DNA of 47,500 nt, taken from assembly GCF_964340395.1 (NCBI RefSeq), contig NC_135561.1, positions 7,736,232 through 7,783,731 of the forward strand, written 5' to 3'. Positions 36,037 to 47,500 of this stretch are shown here, piece by piece. The notes below the pieces were generated by a model, which saw nothing but the letters and a program-made list of their open reading frames with translations, made no database searches and was not told where the DNA came from. A program made the position numbers and the translations under genes. Position 1 is the first letter of the stretch. Every line of letters begins with the position of its first letter. Source of the stretch: Glandiceps talaboti. Taxonomy: Eukaryota; Hemichordata; Enteropneusta; Spengelidae.

Positions 36037-36444
36037 GTTTGCAGAGATTTAAAGAACTTTACTCATTTGGGAAATTTGCACAGGAGTGCATTCTGCCTTA
36101 AATCACAAATCAAACGAGACATCACAGATAAATCTCATTAGTATAAACTGGGAGCAGGTGATGACTGTCTGACTTTAGGTGATGACATTACTTCACTTTT
36201 AAATCATGTAAGAAACCATACAACACTTTAAATGTGTTCAATCATTGAGATTTTCTACAAAGGTTGATGGGAACCTTTGATGATGACGTCACATTTGCCC
36301 CAATCTCTTTCTGTTGACTCTCCTTGCATGTATATGTGTTTCCATGTTGGTGGAGGGTCTATGACACAACTCACACATGGCCTGATGTTGATATAAACTG
36401 AATGAATGAATGCCAGTGAAAGACTTTTCTTTTTTTAAAGGGGC

Positions 36445-36849
36445 AATTACAACAATGTTCGACTAACTGTATCTCTATAGCCTGTCCCAAGCCGTGCTAC
36501 AAATTCTTGATATAAGACCAAGGCTGGCTAGTCACTACACAGATATGACACTTACACTCACTCAGGCTTCACTCGTACTCAGAGGTAAACAAACAACATT
36601 TGATGCTACATTAGAAACTAGAACACAATACAATATTGCAACTTTGTTTATTATACCAGATTAGATATCCCACTGTGTCCCTATCCTGAAGACTCTACTT
36701 AGAACTCCACGGGTGAAATGTACACTAATTAAACATCGGGGAGTGAAAGATTACACTGTGATCAATAGAGAAACTTCTGCTATAGTAGTTAGTTGTAGCA
36801 CAGCTTGAGACAGGCTAAGAGATACAGTTGGTCGAACATTGTTGTAATT
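36445..36849. mobile_element. 405-bp MITE with about 57-bp inverted ends
   Basis: The left end starts AATTACAACAATGTTCGACT and the reversed right end AATTACAACAATGTTCGACC. The match continues through CTGTATCTC, CAGGCT or its counterpart and the Gly-free spacer to GTGCTACAA with few differences. No coding content. Its right end abuts the first unit of the tRNA array. Confidence 0.85.
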
Positions 36850-37327
36850 AACCAACAGGTTTAGGAAATATTTGACTACTTTGACCTTTTAAGTGTGGTT
36901 TGTTTCTTGCCAATTATCAATTGGTAATGATAGAAGAAACATTCAAAAGTGTTGCTCCTATAGTGTCTATGGTGTGAATCGGCCATATCGACAACCAACA
37001 AACAACGCCCCTAAGTGAGTTGCGCCCACTAGCGACAACGCTGAACGATAACTTGAAGAAGTGTATCGATCACTTTCTTTGTACAAAACACCTAGTTACC
37101 TGTCTAATCGACAACGAAAATGACATTAAGCCGTTCTGCATCGTTTTCTTTTGAATTTTATCATGAAAAATTTCATCTGCGGACAAATGTTCGTATGGAC
37201 AAAACTTCCTGCTGCCTATGTTTATCTGAAAATATCCACTTCACAAGTATTGCTAATCATTTCTATGTATTGCATCAGAATTTTTCATTTACAATAATAT
37301 TGCGTACGACGAGTCGGTGACAAGAAG

Positions 37328-37399
37328 AGCAGCGTGGCGCAGTGGAAGCGTGCTGGGCCCATAACCCAGAGGTCCCTGGATCGAAACCAGGCGCTGCTA
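37328..37399 (+). tRNA. Initiator tRNA-Met (CAT), copy 1
   Basis: 72 nt. The perfect 7-bp acceptor AGCAGCG/CGCTGCT starts with A1:U72. The anticodon arm is TGGGC-CCATAA-CCCA with three stacked G:C pairs, and the T-loop ATCGAAA has A54 and A60. These are the marks of the eukaryotic initiator. T-runs follow within about 10-30 bases for Pol III termination. Confidence 0.95.
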
Positions 37400-37662
37400 T
37401 AGTCTTAATTTTTAACTTCGTCTTTTTTGTTGTTAATAAATAAGTCATATACTTCTAAGATCTTTATGGTGTAATGATGGCACCTTAAAGTGACACCGAG
37501 TGAGTGAATAATGAAATTAATCATTAGTTGGTTGATCATTTTCCTGGTATTCATTTACAGACAAAAAATGAGATGACGAATAGTGGAACACACATTATTA
37601 ATCAATTTTACAAATTTATTTATTTTACAATAATATTGCGTACGACGACTTGTGACAAGAAG

Positions 37663-37734
37663 AGCAGCGTGGCGCAGTGGAAGCGTGCTGGGCCCATAAC
37701 CCAGAGGTCCCTGGATCGAAACCAGGCGCTGCTA
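37663..37734 (+). tRNA. Initiator tRNA-Met (CAT), copy 2
   Basis: Identical to copy 1 over all 72 positions. It lies only 335 bases after copy 1, because the usual 1.4-kb spacer is missing here. Confidence 0.95.
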
Positions 37735-39375
37735 CAATCTTAATTTTTAACTTCGTCTTTTTTGTTGTTAATACGTCATGTACTTTATCTAAGATCTTTA
37801 TGGTATGATGATGAAACCTTAAAGTGACACAGAGTGAGTGAATAATGAAATTAATCATTAGTTGGTTGATCATTTTCCTGGTATTCATTTACAGACAAAA
37901 AATGAGAGATGACGAATAGTGGAACACACATTTATTAATCAATTTTACAAATTTTTTTATTTTGGAAAAAAATACGGCTACAAAATGAAAAGCAAAAAAC
38001 ACGTTTTCATTAACACCACAAACTGTGCTAACATATAAAAAATAAGATATTTACGAACAGCTGTCGAAGACAATACGTAAAATGTTTTACACGCATCAGC
38101 AAGTTCTGTAATTCACCAGTGATTCATTAAAACGGTCGATATATTGTTCAAGAGTTAGATATATCATTACAAGAATTCATGCACCTGGTATTTGGAGAGT
38201 ATATGACTCAGAACGTTTTGCTAAGGATTTTACAAAGCATGCACGGTATTCTAGATAACTCTGACCAAACAAGATCCTAGAGTTATGCAAAATCAACAAT
38301 ATTTGTAGTTGATCTAAATTGTGACAATTACAAACCGAACACTCCGAGAGTTTTATCATTGCTACCTGAAATGTGATCATAGGAATCAGGTGAAGTTTAA
38401 ATTAATGAAATACACAGGTTTCAGTACTACTTTGACGTTGATACTCTAAATGAGTACCTGAGATGATGTGATTGAAGTTAATGAAAGAACTTCAATAGTC
38501 AGTTTGACAAAAGAATATTTTTTGAATGTAGGCATGATAACAGCGAACAAATTTAAATTCACGACCACTCACATAAAATAACAGTTTGTTTACTTCAGAG
38601 CATCCAACAATTGAATTGCAGTGAGACATACACAATCTCACTTGTAAATAATGTTCCGAAAGCATACATTTCTAAGTCATATAATTCGAGGGACTGTATC
38701 CTCTTCACTAATGGGTCCCAAGTATTGCGCTGTCAAACTAATTTCTAAATTATGATAAATAGGCATTGTTATGTTATGTTATTTTATGTTATGTTAAATT
38801 GCGTGTGCTTTTAACATATGATGAAAAGGTATCAATTAATTTACGAATGATGTGTTTGTAGTTGCCATGTTGTAATTAACCGACAGGTTTAGAAAATATT
38901 TGACTACTTCGACCATTTAAGTGTGGTTTGTTTCTTGCCAATTATCAATTGGTAATGATATCAGAAGAAACCCATTCAAAAGTGTTGCTCCTGTAGTGTC
39001 TCTGGTGTGACCATCAGCCATATAGGCCTCTGATCGACAACCAAACAATGCCCCTTAGTGAGTTGCGCCCTCTGGCGACATCGCTGAACGATAACTTGAA
39101 GAAGTGTACATGTATCGATCACTTTCTTTGTGCAAAACACCTAGTTACCTGCCTAATCGACAACGACGATGACATTATGCCGTTTTGCATCATTTTCTTT
39201 TGAATATTATCATGAAAAATTTCATCTGCGGACTAAAGTTCGTGTGGTCAAAACTTCCTGCTGCCCGTGTTTATCTGAAAACATCCACTTCACAAGTAAT
39301 GCTAATCATTTCTATGTATTGCATCAGAATTTTTCATTTACAATAATATTGCGTACGACGACTTGTGACTGGAAG

Positions 39376-39447
39376 AGCAGCGTGGCGCAGTGGAAGCGTG
39401 CTGGGCCCATAACCCAGAGGTCCCTGGATCGAAACCAGGCGCTGCTA
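39376..39447 (+). tRNA. Initiator tRNA-Met (CAT), copy 3
   Basis: Same 72-nt sequence as copy 1. The five bases just before it differ slightly (CTGGA for CAAGA). Confidence 0.95.
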
Positions 39448-40464
39448 TAATCTTAATTTTTAACTTCGTCTTTTTTGTTGTTAATAATAGGTCATGTACT
39501 TCTAAGATCTTTATGGTGGTGTAATGATGGCACCTTAAAGTGACACCGAGTGAGTGAATAATGAAATTAATCATTAGTTGGTTGATCATTTTCCTGGTAT
39601 TCATTTACAGATAGAAAATGAGATGACGAATAGTGGAACACACATTTATTAATCAATTTTACAAATGTTTCTATTTTGGAAAAAGATACGGCTACAAAAT
39701 GAAAAGCAAAAAACACGTTTTCATTAACACCACAAACTGTGCTAACGTATAAAAAAATAAGATATTCACAAACAGCTGTCCAAGACAATACGTAAAATGT
39801 TTTACACGCATCAGCAAGTTCTGTAATTCACCAGTGATTCATTAAAACGGTCGATATATTGTTCAAGAGTTAGATATATCATTACAAGCATTCATGCACC
39901 TGGTAATTGGAGAGTATATGACTCAGAACGTTTTGCTAAGGATTTTACAAAGCATGCACGGTATTCTAGACAACTCTGACCAAACAAGATCCTAGAGTTA
40001 TGCAAAATCAACAACATTTATAGTTGATCGAAATTGTGACAATTACAAACCAAACGCTCCGAGAGCTTTATCATTGCTACCAGAAATGTGATCATAGGAA
40101 CCAGGTGTGGAAGTTTAAATTAATGAAATACACAGGTTTCAGTACTACTTTGACGCTGATACTCTAAATGAGCACCTGAGATGAGGTGATTGAAGTTAAT
40201 GAAATAACTTCAATAGATGGTTTGACAAAAGAATATTTTTTGAATGTAGGCATGATAACAGTGAACAAATTTTAAATTCACGATCACTCACATAAAGTGA
40301 CAATTGAGTTACAGTGAGACATACACAATCTTACTTGTAAATAATGCTCCGAAAGCATGCATTTCTAAGTCATATAAAATTCGAGAGACTGTATCCTCTT
40401 CACTAATGGGTCCCAAGTATTGCAATGTCAAACTAATTTCTAAATTATGATAAATAGGCATTGT

Positions 40465-40521
40465 TATGTTATGTTATGTTATGTTATGTTATGTTATGTT
40501 ATGTTATGTTATGTTATGTTA
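40465..40521. repeat. (ATGTT)n array inside unit 2
   Basis: About 11 ATGTT units. The equivalent position has a broken run near 38767, a few units near 42200, and one unit near 43910 and 45555, so it varies between array units. Confidence 0.9.
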
Positions 40522-41097
40522 AATTGTGTGTACTTTTAACATATGATGAAAAGGTATCAATTAATACGAATGATGTGTTTGTAGTTGCCATGTTGTAATT
40601 AACCAACAGGTTTAGGAAATATTTGACTACTTTGACCGTTTAAGTGTGGTTTGTTTCTTGCCAATTATCAATTGGTAATGATATCAGAAGAAACACATTC
40701 AAAAGTGTTGCTCCTATAGTGTCTCTGGTGTGAATCAGCCATATAGGCCTCTGATCGACAACCAAACAATGCCGCTAAGTGAATTGCGCCCTCTGGCGAC
40801 ATCGCTGAACGATAACTTGAAGAAGTGTACATGTATCGATCACTTTCTTTGTGCAAAACACCTAGTTACCTGTCTAATCGACAACGACGATGACATTATG
40901 CCGTTTTGCATCATTTTCTTTTGAATATTATCATTAAAAATTTCATCTGCGGACAAGAGTTCGTGTGGACAAAACTTCCTGCTGCCCATGTTTATCTGAA
41001 AATATCCACTTCACAAGTATTGCTAACCATTTCTATGTATTGCATCAGAATTTTTCGATTACAATAATATTGCGTACGACGACTTGGTGACAAGAAG

Positions 41098-41169
41098 AGC
41101 AGAGTGGCGCAGTGGAAGCGTGCTGGGCCCATAACCCAGAGGTCCCTGGATCGAAACCAGGCGCTGCTA
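41098..41169 (+). tRNA. Initiator tRNA-Met (CAT), copy 4, acceptor mismatch
   Basis: Differs from the other copies at position 6: AGCAGAG instead of AGCAGCG, against the same CGCTGCT. This makes an A6-G67 mismatch in the acceptor stem. Everything else, including initiator marks, is unchanged. It may be a decaying copy. Confidence 0.92.
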
Positions 41170-42807
41170 TAGTCTTAATTTTTAACTTCGTCTTTTTTGT
41201 TATTAATACAATATGTACTTTATCTGAGATCTTCATAGTGCTGTGATGATGGCACCTTAAAGTGACACAGAGTGAGTGAATAATGAAATTAATCATTAGT
41301 TGGTTGATCTTTTTTCTGGTATTCATTTACAGACAAAAAATGAGATGACGAATAACGGAACACACGTTATTAATCAATTTTACAAATTTATTTATTTTGG
41401 AAAAAAATACGGCTACAAAATCAAAAGCAAAATAACACGTTTTCATTAACACCACAAACTGTGCTAACATATAAAAAAATAAGATATTCATAAACAGCTG
41501 TCCAAGACAATACGTAAAATGTTTTACACGCATCAGCAAGTTCTGTAATTCACCAGTGATTCATTAAAACGGTCGATATATTGTTCAAGAGTTAGATATA
41601 TCATTACAAGAATTCATGCACCTGGTATTTGGAGAGTATATGACTCAGAACGTTTTGCTAAGGATTTTACAAAGAATGCACGGTATTCTAGACAACTCTG
41701 ACCAAACAAGATCCTAGAGTTATGCAAAATCAACAAGATTTATAGTTGATCGAAATTGTGACAATTACAAACCAAACACTCCGAGAGCTTTATCATTGTT
41801 ACCAGAAATGTGATCATAGGAACCAGGTGTGGAAGTTTAAATTAATGAAATACACAGGTTTCAGTACTACTTTGACGCTGATACTCTAAATGAGCACCTG
41901 AGATGAGGTGATTGAAGTTAATGAAATAACTTCAATAGATGGTTTGACAAAAGAATATTTTTTGAATGTAGGCATGATAACAGTGAACAAATTTTAAATT
42001 CACGATCACTCACATAAAGTGACAATTTGTTTACTTCAACAAATGAGTTACAGTGAGACATACACAATCTCACTTGTAAATAATGCTCCGAAAGCATGCA
42101 TTTCTAAGTCATATAATTCGAGAGACTGCATCCTCTTCACTAATGGGTCCCAAGTATTGCACTGTCAAACTAATTTCTAAATTATGATAAATAGGCATTA
42201 TTATGTTATGTTATGTTGTTATGTTAAATTGTGTGTACTTTTAACATATGATGAAAATGTATCAATTAATTTACGAATGATGTGTTTGTAGTTGCCATGT
42301 TGTAATTAACCAACAGGTTTAGGAAATATTTGACTACTTTGACCTTTTAAGTGTGGTTTGTTTCTTGCCAATTATCAATTGGTAATAATATCAGAAGAAA
42401 CACATTCAAAAGTGTTGCTCTTATAGTGTCTATGGTGTGAATCGGCCATATAGGCCTCTGATCGACAACCAACAAACAATGCCCCTTAGTGAATTGCGCC
42501 CTCTGGCGACAATGCTGAACGATAACTTGAAGAAGTGTACATGTATCGATCACTTTCTTTGTGCAAAACACCTAGTTACCTGTCTAATCGACAACGACGA
42601 TGACATTATGCCGTTTTGCATCATTTTCTTTTGAATATTATCATTAAAAATTTCATCTGCGGACAAGAGTTCGTGTGGACAAAACTTCCTGCTGCCTATG
42701 TTTATCTGAAAATATCCACTTCACAAGTATTGCTAACCATTTCTATGTATTGCATCAGAATTTTTCGATTACAATAATATTGCGTACGACGACTTGGTGA
42801 CAAGAAG

Positions 42808-42879
42808 AGCAGCGTGGCGCAGTGGAAGCGTGCTGGGCCCATAACCCAGAGGTCCCTGGATCGAAACCAGGCGCTGCTA
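42808..42879 (+). tRNA. Initiator tRNA-Met (CAT), copy 5
   Basis: Same 72-nt sequence as copy 1, with the standard C6:G67 pair. Its flanks are very close to those of copy 4. Confidence 0.95.
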
Positions 42880-44491
42880 TAGTCTTAATTTTTAACTTCG
42901 TCTTTTTTGTTGTTAATAATAAGTCATGTACTTCTAAGATCTTTATGGTGTAATGATGGCACCTTAAAGTGACACAGAGTGAGTGAATAATGAAATTAAT
43001 CATTAGTTGGTTGATCTTTTTTCTGGTATTCATTTACAGACAAAAAATGAGATGACGAATAACGGAACACACGTTATTAATCAATTTTACAAATTTATTT
43101 ATTTTGGAAAAAAATACGGCTACAAAATCAAAAGCAAAATAACACGTTTTCATTAACACCACAAACTGTGCTAACATATAAAAAAATAAGATATTCATAA
43201 ACAGCTGTCCAAGACAATACGTAAAATGTTTTACACGCATCAGCAAGTTCTGTAATTCACCAGTGATTCATTAAAACGGTCGATATATTGTTCAAGAGTT
43301 AGATATATCATTACAAGAATTCATGCACCTGGTATTTGGAGAGTATATGACTCAGAACGTTTTGCTAAGGATTTTACAAAGAATGCACGGTATTCTAGAC
43401 AACTCTGACCAAACAAGATCCTAGAGTTATGCAAAATCAACAAGATTTATAGTTGATCGAAATTGTGACAATTACAAACCAAACACTCCGAGAGCTTTAT
43501 CATTGTTACCAGAAATGTGATCATAGGAACCAGGTGTGGAAGTTTAAATTAATGAAATACACAGGTTTCAGTACTACTTTGACGCTGATACTCTAAATGA
43601 GCACCTGAGATGAGGTGATTGAAGTTAATGAAATAACTTCAATAGATGGTTTGACAAAAGAATATTTTTTGAATGTAGGCATGATAACAGTGAACAAATT
43701 TTAAATTCACGATCACTCACATAAAGTGACAATTTGTTTACTTCAACAAATGAGTTACAGTGAGACATACACAATCTCACTTGTAAATAATGCTCCGAAA
43801 GCATGCATTTCTAAGTCATATAATTCGAGAGACTGCATCCTCTTCACTAATGGGTCCCAAGTATTGCACTGTCAAACTAGTTTCTAAATCATAATAAATA
43901 GGCATAGTTATGTTAAATTGCGTGTACTTTTAACATATGATGAAAAGGTATCAATTAATACGAATGATGTGTTTGTAGTTGCCATGTTGTAATTAACAAA
44001 CAGGTTTAGGAAATATTTGACTACTTTGACCTTTTAAGTGTGGTTTGTTTCTTGCCAATTATCAATTGGTAATAATATCAGAAGAAACACATTCAAAAGT
44101 GTTGCTCCTATAGTGTCTCTGGTGTGAATCAGCCATATAGGCCTCTGATCGACAACCAAACAATGCCCCTTAGTGAGTTGCGCCCTCTGGCGACATCGCT
44201 GAACGATAACTTGAAGAAGTGTACATGTATCGATCACTTTCTTTGTGCAAAACACCTAGTTACCTGTCTAATCGACAACTACGATGACATTATGCCGTTT
44301 TACATCATTTTCTTTTGAATTTTATCATTAAAAATTTCATCTGCGGACAAAAGTTCGTGTGGACAAAACTTCCTGCTGCCCATGTTTATCTGAAAATATC
44401 CACTTCACAAGTATTGCTAATCATTTCTATGTATTGCATCAGAATTTTTCGATTACAGTAATATTGCGTACGACGACTTGGTGACAAGAAG

Positions 44492-44563
44492 AGCAGCGTG
44501 GCGCAGTGGAAGCGTGCTGGGCCCATAACCCAGAGGTCCCTGGATCGAAACCAGGCGCTGCTA
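44492..44563 (+). tRNA. Initiator tRNA-Met (CAT), copy 6
   Basis: Same 72-nt sequence as copy 1. Last copy of the array. Confidence 0.95.
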
Positions 44564-45621
44564 TAGTCTTAACTTTTAACTTCGTCTTTTTTGTTGTTAA
44601 TACGTCATGTACTTTATCTAAGATCTTTATGGTATGACGGCACCTTAAAGTGGTACAGAGTGAGTCAATAATGAAATTAATCATTAGTTGGTTGATCATT
44701 TTCTTGGTATTCATTTACAGACAAAAAAATGAGATGACGAATAGTGGAACACACATTATGAATCAATTTTACAAATTTTATTTATTTTGGAAAAAAATAC
44801 GGCTACAAAATCAAAAGCAAAAAAAAACACGTTTTCATTAACACCACAAACTGTGCTAACATATAAAAAAATAAGATATTCACGAACAGCTGTCCAAGAC
44901 AATACGTAAAATGTTTTACACACATCAAGTTCACCTGTGATTCATTAAAACGGTCGATATGTTCAAGTCATTATTACAAGCATTCATTTACCTGGTAATT
45001 GGAGAGTATGTGACTCAGAACGTTTTGCTAAGTATTTTACAAAGCATGCACGGTATTCTAGACAACTCTGACCAAACATGATCCCAGAGTTATGCAAAAT
45101 CAACAACTTACAAACCGAACACTCCGAGACTTGTATCATTGCTACCAGAAATGTGATCATAGGAACCAGGTGTGGAAGTTTAAATTAATGAAATACACAG
45201 GTTTCAGTACTACTTTGACGCTGATACTCTAGATGAGTACCTGAGATGATGTGATTGAAGTTAATGAAAGAACTTCAATAGTTGGTTTGACAAAAGAATA
45301 TTTTTTGAATGTAGGCATGATAACAGCGAACAAATTTAAATTCACGATCACTCACATAAAATAACGGTTTGTTTACTTCACAGCATCCAACAAATGAATT
45401 ACAGTGATGAGACATACACAATCTCACTTGTAAATAATGTTCCGAACGCATGCATTTCTAACTCATATAATTCGGGGGACTGTATCCTCTTCACTAATGG
45501 GTCCCAAGTATTGCACTGTCAAACTTGTTTCTAAATTATGATAAATAGGCATTGTTATGTTAAATTGCGTGTACTTTTAACATATGATGAAATGGTATCA
45601 ATTAATACGAATGATGTGTTT

Positions 45622-46078
45622 GTTACTGTTTCTGTTTTTTGTGTTCTGTTTTCGAAATATCATAGATACTGGAGAGAATCTTTCTCTCCACTGTTTTATG
45701 GTTTATCTGGTTGATGAGTGTTTTTTTAACAAGTGGACTCACGTAGTTAGCGGTGGGTTTTGTTGAGAGTGTGGTGTTGTCCAATTCCTATCAATTTCGT
45801 TCTTATTAATAATGTAAAACCGGTACACTTCCCACAGATCAGAAATATTTCAACAGATCCGACACATTTGTACTACGTCCGAATGTGCTCCAGTTAACCC
45901 AGCTGGAACCTGGCGTAGCTTAAGATGTGTACTAGGAGTAACACCATTACAATAACTCGACCATCGCGAAAAGAGGTAAGAATACCTTAAAAGGTATCAA
46001 GTCAGAGTATACCAGTAGTTTGTTATATTGTAAAAAGCACCAGAATGTACAGATACAACTGCACCTGATTTTACAATA
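45622..46078. other. Intergenic/3' UTR region, no gene seen
   Basis: Unique-looking sequence between the array edge and the stop codon of the minus-strand gene. It may hold that gene's 3' UTR. No clear minus-strand AATAAA was identified close to the stop. Confidence 0.5.
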
Positions 46079-47239
<1,161 letters not shown>

Positions 47240-47500
47240 CTAACAATGAAACAGAGTTAGAATAGATCATAAATATCAAAATATCATAATTCCAATGACG
47301 GACAACCATGATATGACGTCATTGCAAACTACACGGGATTTCTACTACGCTCTAATATCAGAATTCTAAATTTGAAATGTGTTTGAAGAGCCTTGTCAAT
47401 GTCGTTGGACCGTTAACATGTATGGAGCAAATTCCGCCATTTGCTGTCACCCCCTTGCCATAAATGATACCCGTAATGAAACACAACACGGTTTCAACTC

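Larger units (their letters stand above)
36850..45621 (+). repeat. Tandem array of five ~1.7-kb units, each with initiator tRNA-Met
   Basis: Unit starts: about 36850, 38861, 40583, 42291 and 43978, with the end at about 45621 (after GATGTGTTTGT). Units 2-5 measure about 1722, 1708, 1687 and 1644 bp. Unit 1 carries an extra 335-bp tRNA-bearing copy. Units begin GTTGCCATGTTGTAATTAAC, carry the tRNA about 515 bases in, and end with a (ATGTT)n stretch of variable length. The short frames that recur in units are carried by the duplication and show no sign of being genes. Units 3 and 4 look nearly identical over long stretches, so the expansion is recent or homogenised. Confidence 0.92.

Noticed and set aside
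39001-44318. Recurrent plus-strand 64-65 codon frames with PLSELRPLA and CIDHFLCAKHL
   Set aside because: They recur because the 1.7-kb unit is duplicated. Unit 1 is frame-broken, and no start context, splice signal or known family supports coding.
37625-44714. Recurrent minus-strand frames containing AAPGFDPGTSGLWAQHAS
   Set aside because: This peptide is the antisense translation of the initiator tRNA gene, repeated because the tRNA unit is repeated.

Overview
This is animal nuclear DNA. It is AT-rich and full of introns, with long simple repeats, diverged transposon remnants and spliceosomal genes whose exon phases fit together. The gene content, the low gene density and a non-LTR retrotransposon fragment of a type common in marine invertebrates suggest a non-vertebrate metazoan. 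I cannot name the species.

Layout. (1) 408-9830, + strand: the last seven exons of a cholinesterase/neuroligin-family protein. Its N-terminal exons lie before the window. The Ser at the nucleophile elbow is Gly, while the Glu and His of the triad are kept. A C-terminal hydrophobic tail suggests a GPI anchor. Its introns hold microsatellites, foldback elements and a LINE fragment (4748-5080, minus). (2) 9831-12955: intergenic repeats. (3) 12956-13060, minus: a tRNA-Phe(GAA) with a 32-nt insertion in the T-arm region. (4) 13404-31179, + strand: a complete five-exon FKBP11-like gene for an ER membrane peptidyl-prolyl isomerase of 192 aa. Introns 1 and 2 carry two well-formed MITEs, diverged minisatellites and several repeat families. 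Exon 4 is preceded by a decoy half-copy. (5) 31180-36850: gene-free, with a (TA)n tract, a piggyBac-like TTAA MITE and a 405-bp MITE with long inverted ends. (6) 36850-45621: five tandem units of about 1.7 kb carrying six initiator tRNA-Met genes. (7) 46079-47239, minus: the last two exons of an unrecognised single-pass membrane protein. The intron between them is mostly one (CT)n tract in the sense strand.

The genes do not form a pathway. The FKBP11-like enzyme would fold secretory-route proteins in general, and the esterase-like protein and the minus-strand membrane protein are both cell-surface candidates. The most notable points are the pseudo-esterase, the initiator-tRNA array, the tRNA-Phe with an extra hairpin, and the duplicated half-exon in the FKBP gene.
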